Assembly: GCA_017467965.1 (NCBI GenBank)
Contig: JAFUJZ010000030.1
Location: forward strand, 1 to 64,000
Direction: 5' to 3'
DNA: 64,000 nt
Origin: Clostridia bacterium
Lineage (GTDB): Bacteria; Bacillota_A; Clostridia; UMGS1883
Below are positions 61,353 to 64,000 of this stretch, piece by piece. Position 1 is the first letter of the stretch, and each line of letters begins with the position of its first letter. The notes below the pieces were generated by a model, which saw only the letters and a list, made by a program, of their open reading frames with translations, was not told the DNA's origin and made no database searches. Position numbers and translations under genes: made by a program.

Positions 61353-62357
61353 GTGAAACGTAATATAGCGGTAATTGTGAGTTTGATTATGGCTGTTATT
61401 ATGCTTTGTACCGGCTGCGGTTGCGGAAAAAGCGAGACTGCTCCCGAAAGTGAATTTGCAATACTTGATACGGGTAACGTGGAGCTTGAAATGGGACAAA
61501 CCCAGCAGGTTAACGTGCTTGAATATGCGGGCAAGGTTGTATGGAAGAGTAGTAACAAGAATGTTGCAACCGTATCGGCAGAGGGTGTTATCACTCCTGT
61601 GTCGGCAGGTAGTGCTGTTGTAACGGCAACCCTTGAAAGCGGAACAGAGCTTAACTGTATGGTAAGCGTTGTTGCAGGTACATCAAACGTTGAAACGATA
61701 AAGGTTACAAGTATATACTCCGATGCGGATGATATTACACAGTCTTATAACAATGCAATCTCGGTTCAGCTTAAGGCAAGCTGTGACCCCTACGACCCCG
61801 AAGAAAAGCTTACTTGGAAAACAAGCGATGAAAGCAAGGCAGTAGTTGATTCTAACGGTCTTGTAACTCTTTTAGGTAACGGTGTGGTTACAATTACGGC
61901 GACTGCATACAACGGCGTTGAAGGTAGCTGTATTATCAGAATAAAAGATGTTCCCGGTAATGTGACAGCCCCCGAGACGGAAAATAGTGACGATTCTCAG
62001 GTGCCGCAGATTGAAAGCGAAAATAAAACCTCTAATACCAACAGATTTACATCTCCTGTGCCTACAACATCTCCTACTGCAACAAGCGTAGTTATTGTAA
62101 GTGACAGATATCTGTACCTAGATGTTGCCGAGGGATATACTCTTACATATGCTGTGGGCAATTCCTCCACGAAAACCGCCGAATGGATGAGTAGCGACAG
62201 AAGTGTGGCAATAGTTGACGAAGACGGTTGTGTTGTGGGAGTAAGCGAAGGCGTGGCAACTATCAGTGCGGTGACAGCGGACGGTGCTGTAGCACACTGC
62301 AAGGTAGCTGTAGGTGAAAGTGCAATTAATCAGCTTAAAAAAGAAGCAAGCAAATAA
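61353..62357 (+). CDS. Lipoprotein with three BIG2 (Ig-like) domains
   Basis: I choose GTG 61353 since AAAGGG lies 9 nt upstream; ATG 61344 is possible. The 334-residue product has a lipobox MLCTGCGCGKSE. Three BIG2 domains follow (about 35-110, 115-205, 245-325), each with the SxNxxVAxV / GxGxxxITA pattern: VVWKSSNKNVATVSAEGVITPVSAGSAVVTAT; LTWKTSDESKAVVDSNGLVTLLGNGVVTITAT; AEWMSSDRSVAIVDEDGCVVGVSEGVATISAV. A Ser/Thr/Pro linker separates the last two. It is a surface adhesion or wall-binding protein and shares the CGC lipobox. Confidence 0.9.
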   Translation: MKRNIAVIVSLIMAVIMLCTGCGCGKSETAPESEFAILDTGNVELEMGQTQQVNVLEYAGKVVWKSSNKNVATVSAEGVITPVSAGSAVVTATLESGTELNCMVSVVAGTSNVETIKVTSIYSDADDITQSYNNAISVQLKASCDPYDPEEKLTWKTSDESKAVVDSNGLVTLLGNGVVTITATAYNGVEGSCIIRIKDVPGNVTAPETENSDDSQVPQIESENKTSNTNRFTSPVPTTSPTATSVVIVSDRYLYLDVAEGYTLTYAVGNSSTKTAEWMSSDRSVAIVDEDGCVVGVSEGVATISAVTADGAVAHCKVAVGESAINQLKKEASK

Positions 62358-62376
62358 TGAATTAGTAAAAAGCTAT

Positions 62377-62421
62377 AACGGGCGGAAGCAATCATATGTG
62401 ATGCTTGTGCCCGTTTGTTTT
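62377..62421 (+). terminator. Rho-independent terminator
   Basis: AACGGGC / GCCCGTT enclosing AAGCA-a-TCA-tatg-TGA-t-GCTT, followed by TGTTTT. Confidence 0.85.
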
Positions 62422-62439
62422 AAAAAGGTGTGAAATGGT

Positions 62440-64000
62440 ATGGATATTTTAAACAACAAAGAGTTTGTGATACTGGACGGTGCTATGGGTACACAGCTTC
62501 AGGCATCCGGACTTAAAATGGGCGAAAAACCCGAGATATACACATTTGAAAACGAAGACGCAGTGTTTGATGTTCACAGACGCTATATCGAAAGCGGCAG
62601 TGATATTATTTATGCAAACACTTTTGGTGCAAACCGTCTCAAAATGGCAGGAAGCGGCAAAACAGTTGATGAAATAATAAAAAAGAATGTTTCGGTTGCA
62701 AAGCGTGCCGCTGAGGGAAAAGCTTTGGTTGCACTTGATGTGGGCCCGATAGGTGAGATGCTTGAACCGTCGGGTACATTTACCTTTGAAGAGGCATATG
62801 ATGTTTTCCGCGAAGAAATGATTGCGGGAGAAATGTACGGTTGCGACCTTATTGTTATTGAAACAATGACGGATCTGTATGAGATGCGTGCGGCTATCCT
62901 TGCGGCAAAAGAAAACACAAAGCTGCCTGTTATTGCGACAATGAGTTTTGAAAAAAACGGAAGAACGTTTTCCGGCTGTACCCCCGAGTCTGCCGCAATA
63001 ACTATAAGTGCACTCGGTGCTGATGCTGTTGGTATAAATTGCTCACTTGGCCCTGACGAGATTTATCCCATTGCATGCCGTATGGCAGAATATACTGATT
63101 TGCCCCTTGTGATCAAGGCTAATGCAGGCTTGCCAGACCCCGAAAGTGGCAAATACAATATTACACCTGATGAGTTTGCGAAAAGCCTTGAAAAATACGC
63201 TTCCATTGGCGTAAGATTTGTAGGTGGCTGCTGTGGCACAAATCCCGAATACATAAAGTGCGTAAAAGAGATTTTTGCTTCTAAAAAGCATCAAAAGCCT
63301 CAAAGGGAGGAAAAGAGTGTTATTTGCACACCTTCAAAGGCTGTTGTAATTGACAAAATTAAGGTTATAGGAGAAAGACTTAACCCTACAGGAAAAAAGG
63401 TTATGAGAGAAGCTCTCAAAGAAGGAAATATGGATTATATCCTTACAACTGCAGTAAGTCAGAGCGAGGCAGGATGCGATATATTGGACCTTAACGTAGG
63501 TGCACCGGGTGTTGACGAGGTTATTACTATGCCAAAATGTGTTAAAGCTGTGCAGAGTGTTACCTCTTTGCCTATCCAGATAGATTCTACAAATCCCGAA
63601 GCAATTGAAAAGGGTTTGAGGGTTTATAACGGCAAAGCTATTGTAAACTCGGTAAACGGTGAGGAAAAAAGCCTTAAGACTATTTTACCGATTGTTAAAA
63701 AGTATGGCGCATGTGTGGTAGGGCTTACCCTTGATGAAAACGGTATTCCCTCTACATGGCAGGAGAGGGTTAAGATTGCTCAAAGGATACTTGATGAGGC
63801 ACTTTCCTACGGTATAAAAAAAGAGGACGTATTTATAGATACGCTTACAATGACGGTTTCCACAGAGCAGAAAAGCATGTACGAAACCTTGAAAGCTATG
63901 AAATATATCCGTGAGGAAATGGGTCTTAAGACCGTGCTTGGAGTATCGAATATTTCCTTTGGCTTGCCTCAGAGGCAAAAGATTAACAGTGCTTTTCTTA
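62440..64000 (+). CDS. metH: Methionine synthase (MetH type), 3' end outside the window
   Basis: ATG 62440 is 9 nt after AAAGGTG. The 520 residues visible contain the homocysteine-binding barrel (about 1-285; ILDGAMGTQLQASG, ANTFGANRLKM, zinc Cys in GINCSLGP and VGGCCGT) and most of the pterin-binding methyltetrahydrofolate domain (about 305-520; KVIGERLNPTGKKVMREAL, GCDILDLNVGAPGVDE, LPIQIDSTNPEAIEKGL, VNSVNGEE). The frame is open at base 64000, so the B12-binding part, if present, lies beyond. It transfers methyl from methyltetrahydrofolate via cobalamin to homocysteine. No SAM riboswitch or B12 riboswitch is visible upstream. Confidence 0.94.
   Translation, partial: MDILNNKEFVILDGAMGTQLQASGLKMGEKPEIYTFENEDAVFDVHRRYIESGSDIIYANTFGANRLKMAGSGKTVDEIIKKNVSVAKRAAEGKALVALDVGPIGEMLEPSGTFTFEEAYDVFREEMIAGEMYGCDLIVIETMTDLYEMRAAILAAKENTKLPVIATMSFEKNGRTFSGCTPESAAITISALGADAVGINCSLGPDEIYPIACRMAEYTDLPLVIKANAGLPDPESGKYNITPDEFAKSLEKYASIGVRFVGGCCGTNPEYIKCVKEIFASKKHQKPQREEKSVICTPSKAVVIDKIKVIGERLNPTGKKVMREALKEGNMDYILTTAVSQSEAGCDILDLNVGAPGVDEVITMPKCVKAVQSVTSLPIQIDSTNPEAIEKGLRVYNGKAIVNSVNGEEKSLKTILPIVKKYGACVVGLTLDENGIPSTWQERVKIAQRILDEALSYGIKKEDVFIDTLTMTVSTEQKSMYETLKAMKYIREEMGLKTVLGVSNISFGLPQRQKINSAFL

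Noticed and set aside
62358..62439. SAM or cobalamin riboswitch before metH
   Set aside because: The gap is 82 nt and is filled mostly by the terminator of the previous gene; no riboswitch core is visible.

Overview
The window looks like chromosome from a spore-forming, low-GC Bacillota (class Clostridia), probably an uncultured gut or anaerobic lineage. The evidence is a SigK-type late sporulation sigma factor, YunB, LexA boxes of the Gram-positive form CGAAC-N4-GTTCG next to a YneA-like division inhibitor, the Bacillota order yloU-fakA-recG, a YabE-like 3D protein next to ksgA, many lipoproteins, and AGGAGG-type ribosome binding sites. I cannot name a genus. Terminators are strikingly regular: A-tract, GC hairpin, T-tract, often shared by convergent genes.

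Layout. 0-6.3 kb: end of a stalk-domain (copper-amine-oxidase-N-like) protein, a YD-repeat lipoprotein, NAD(P)HX repair enzyme, MATE exporter, and an orphan phage-type baseplate/tail-fibre pair. 6.3-8.2 kb: an unknown Cys-containing protein, initiator tRNA-fMet with one extra base in the T stem, then about 740 bp of gene-free DNA made of hairpins and repeats, including a second copy of the tRNA 3' end. 8.3-14.4 kb: XRE regulator, a sigma factor with a very long C-terminal extension, SigK, AEC transporter, AroQ, YunB, HPr. 14.4-21 kb: GH2 glycosidase, UvrC, HD hydrolase, a phosphoglycosyl transferase and a secreted unknown. 21-22.3 kb: LexA/YneA-like SOS module with three LexA boxes. 22.4-26.9 kb: a sugar ABC importer (no ATPase) with MalQ. 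26.9-28.8 kb: XRE regulator diverging from a two-TM protein and a lipoprotein. 28.8-35.7 kb (minus strand): recG, fakA, yloU and the yhaO/yhaN-like nuclease-ATPase pair.

The dominant feature is 36.0-50.4 kb: one promoter followed by nine tightly packed genes that form two permease pairs, a lipoprotein binding protein, a giant membrane-tethered binding protein with CBM-like modules, an NHL-propeller/TPR membrane protein, a Yip1-family membrane protein and a DUF5696-type surface protein, with no ATPase. This is my best candidate for a poorly described system: a surface glycan capture and import machine. It probably shares an MsmX-type ATPase encoded elsewhere.

50.5-62.4 kb: a run of small accessory genes after a TATATCGC repeat cluster (Nudix, DUF3592, PNPOx-like, two lipoproteins), a polar amino-acid ABC transporter whose permease carries an unusual extracytoplasmic N-terminal domain, a second stalk-domain protein, a 3D-domain protein behind a structured 5' leader that may be a riboswitch, KsgA, a CmpB-type membrane protein, a Dabb protein and a BIG2 lipoprotein. 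The window ends inside a MetH-type methionine synthase. Six otherwise unrelated lipoproteins share a Cys-Gly-Cys motif at the lipidation site.
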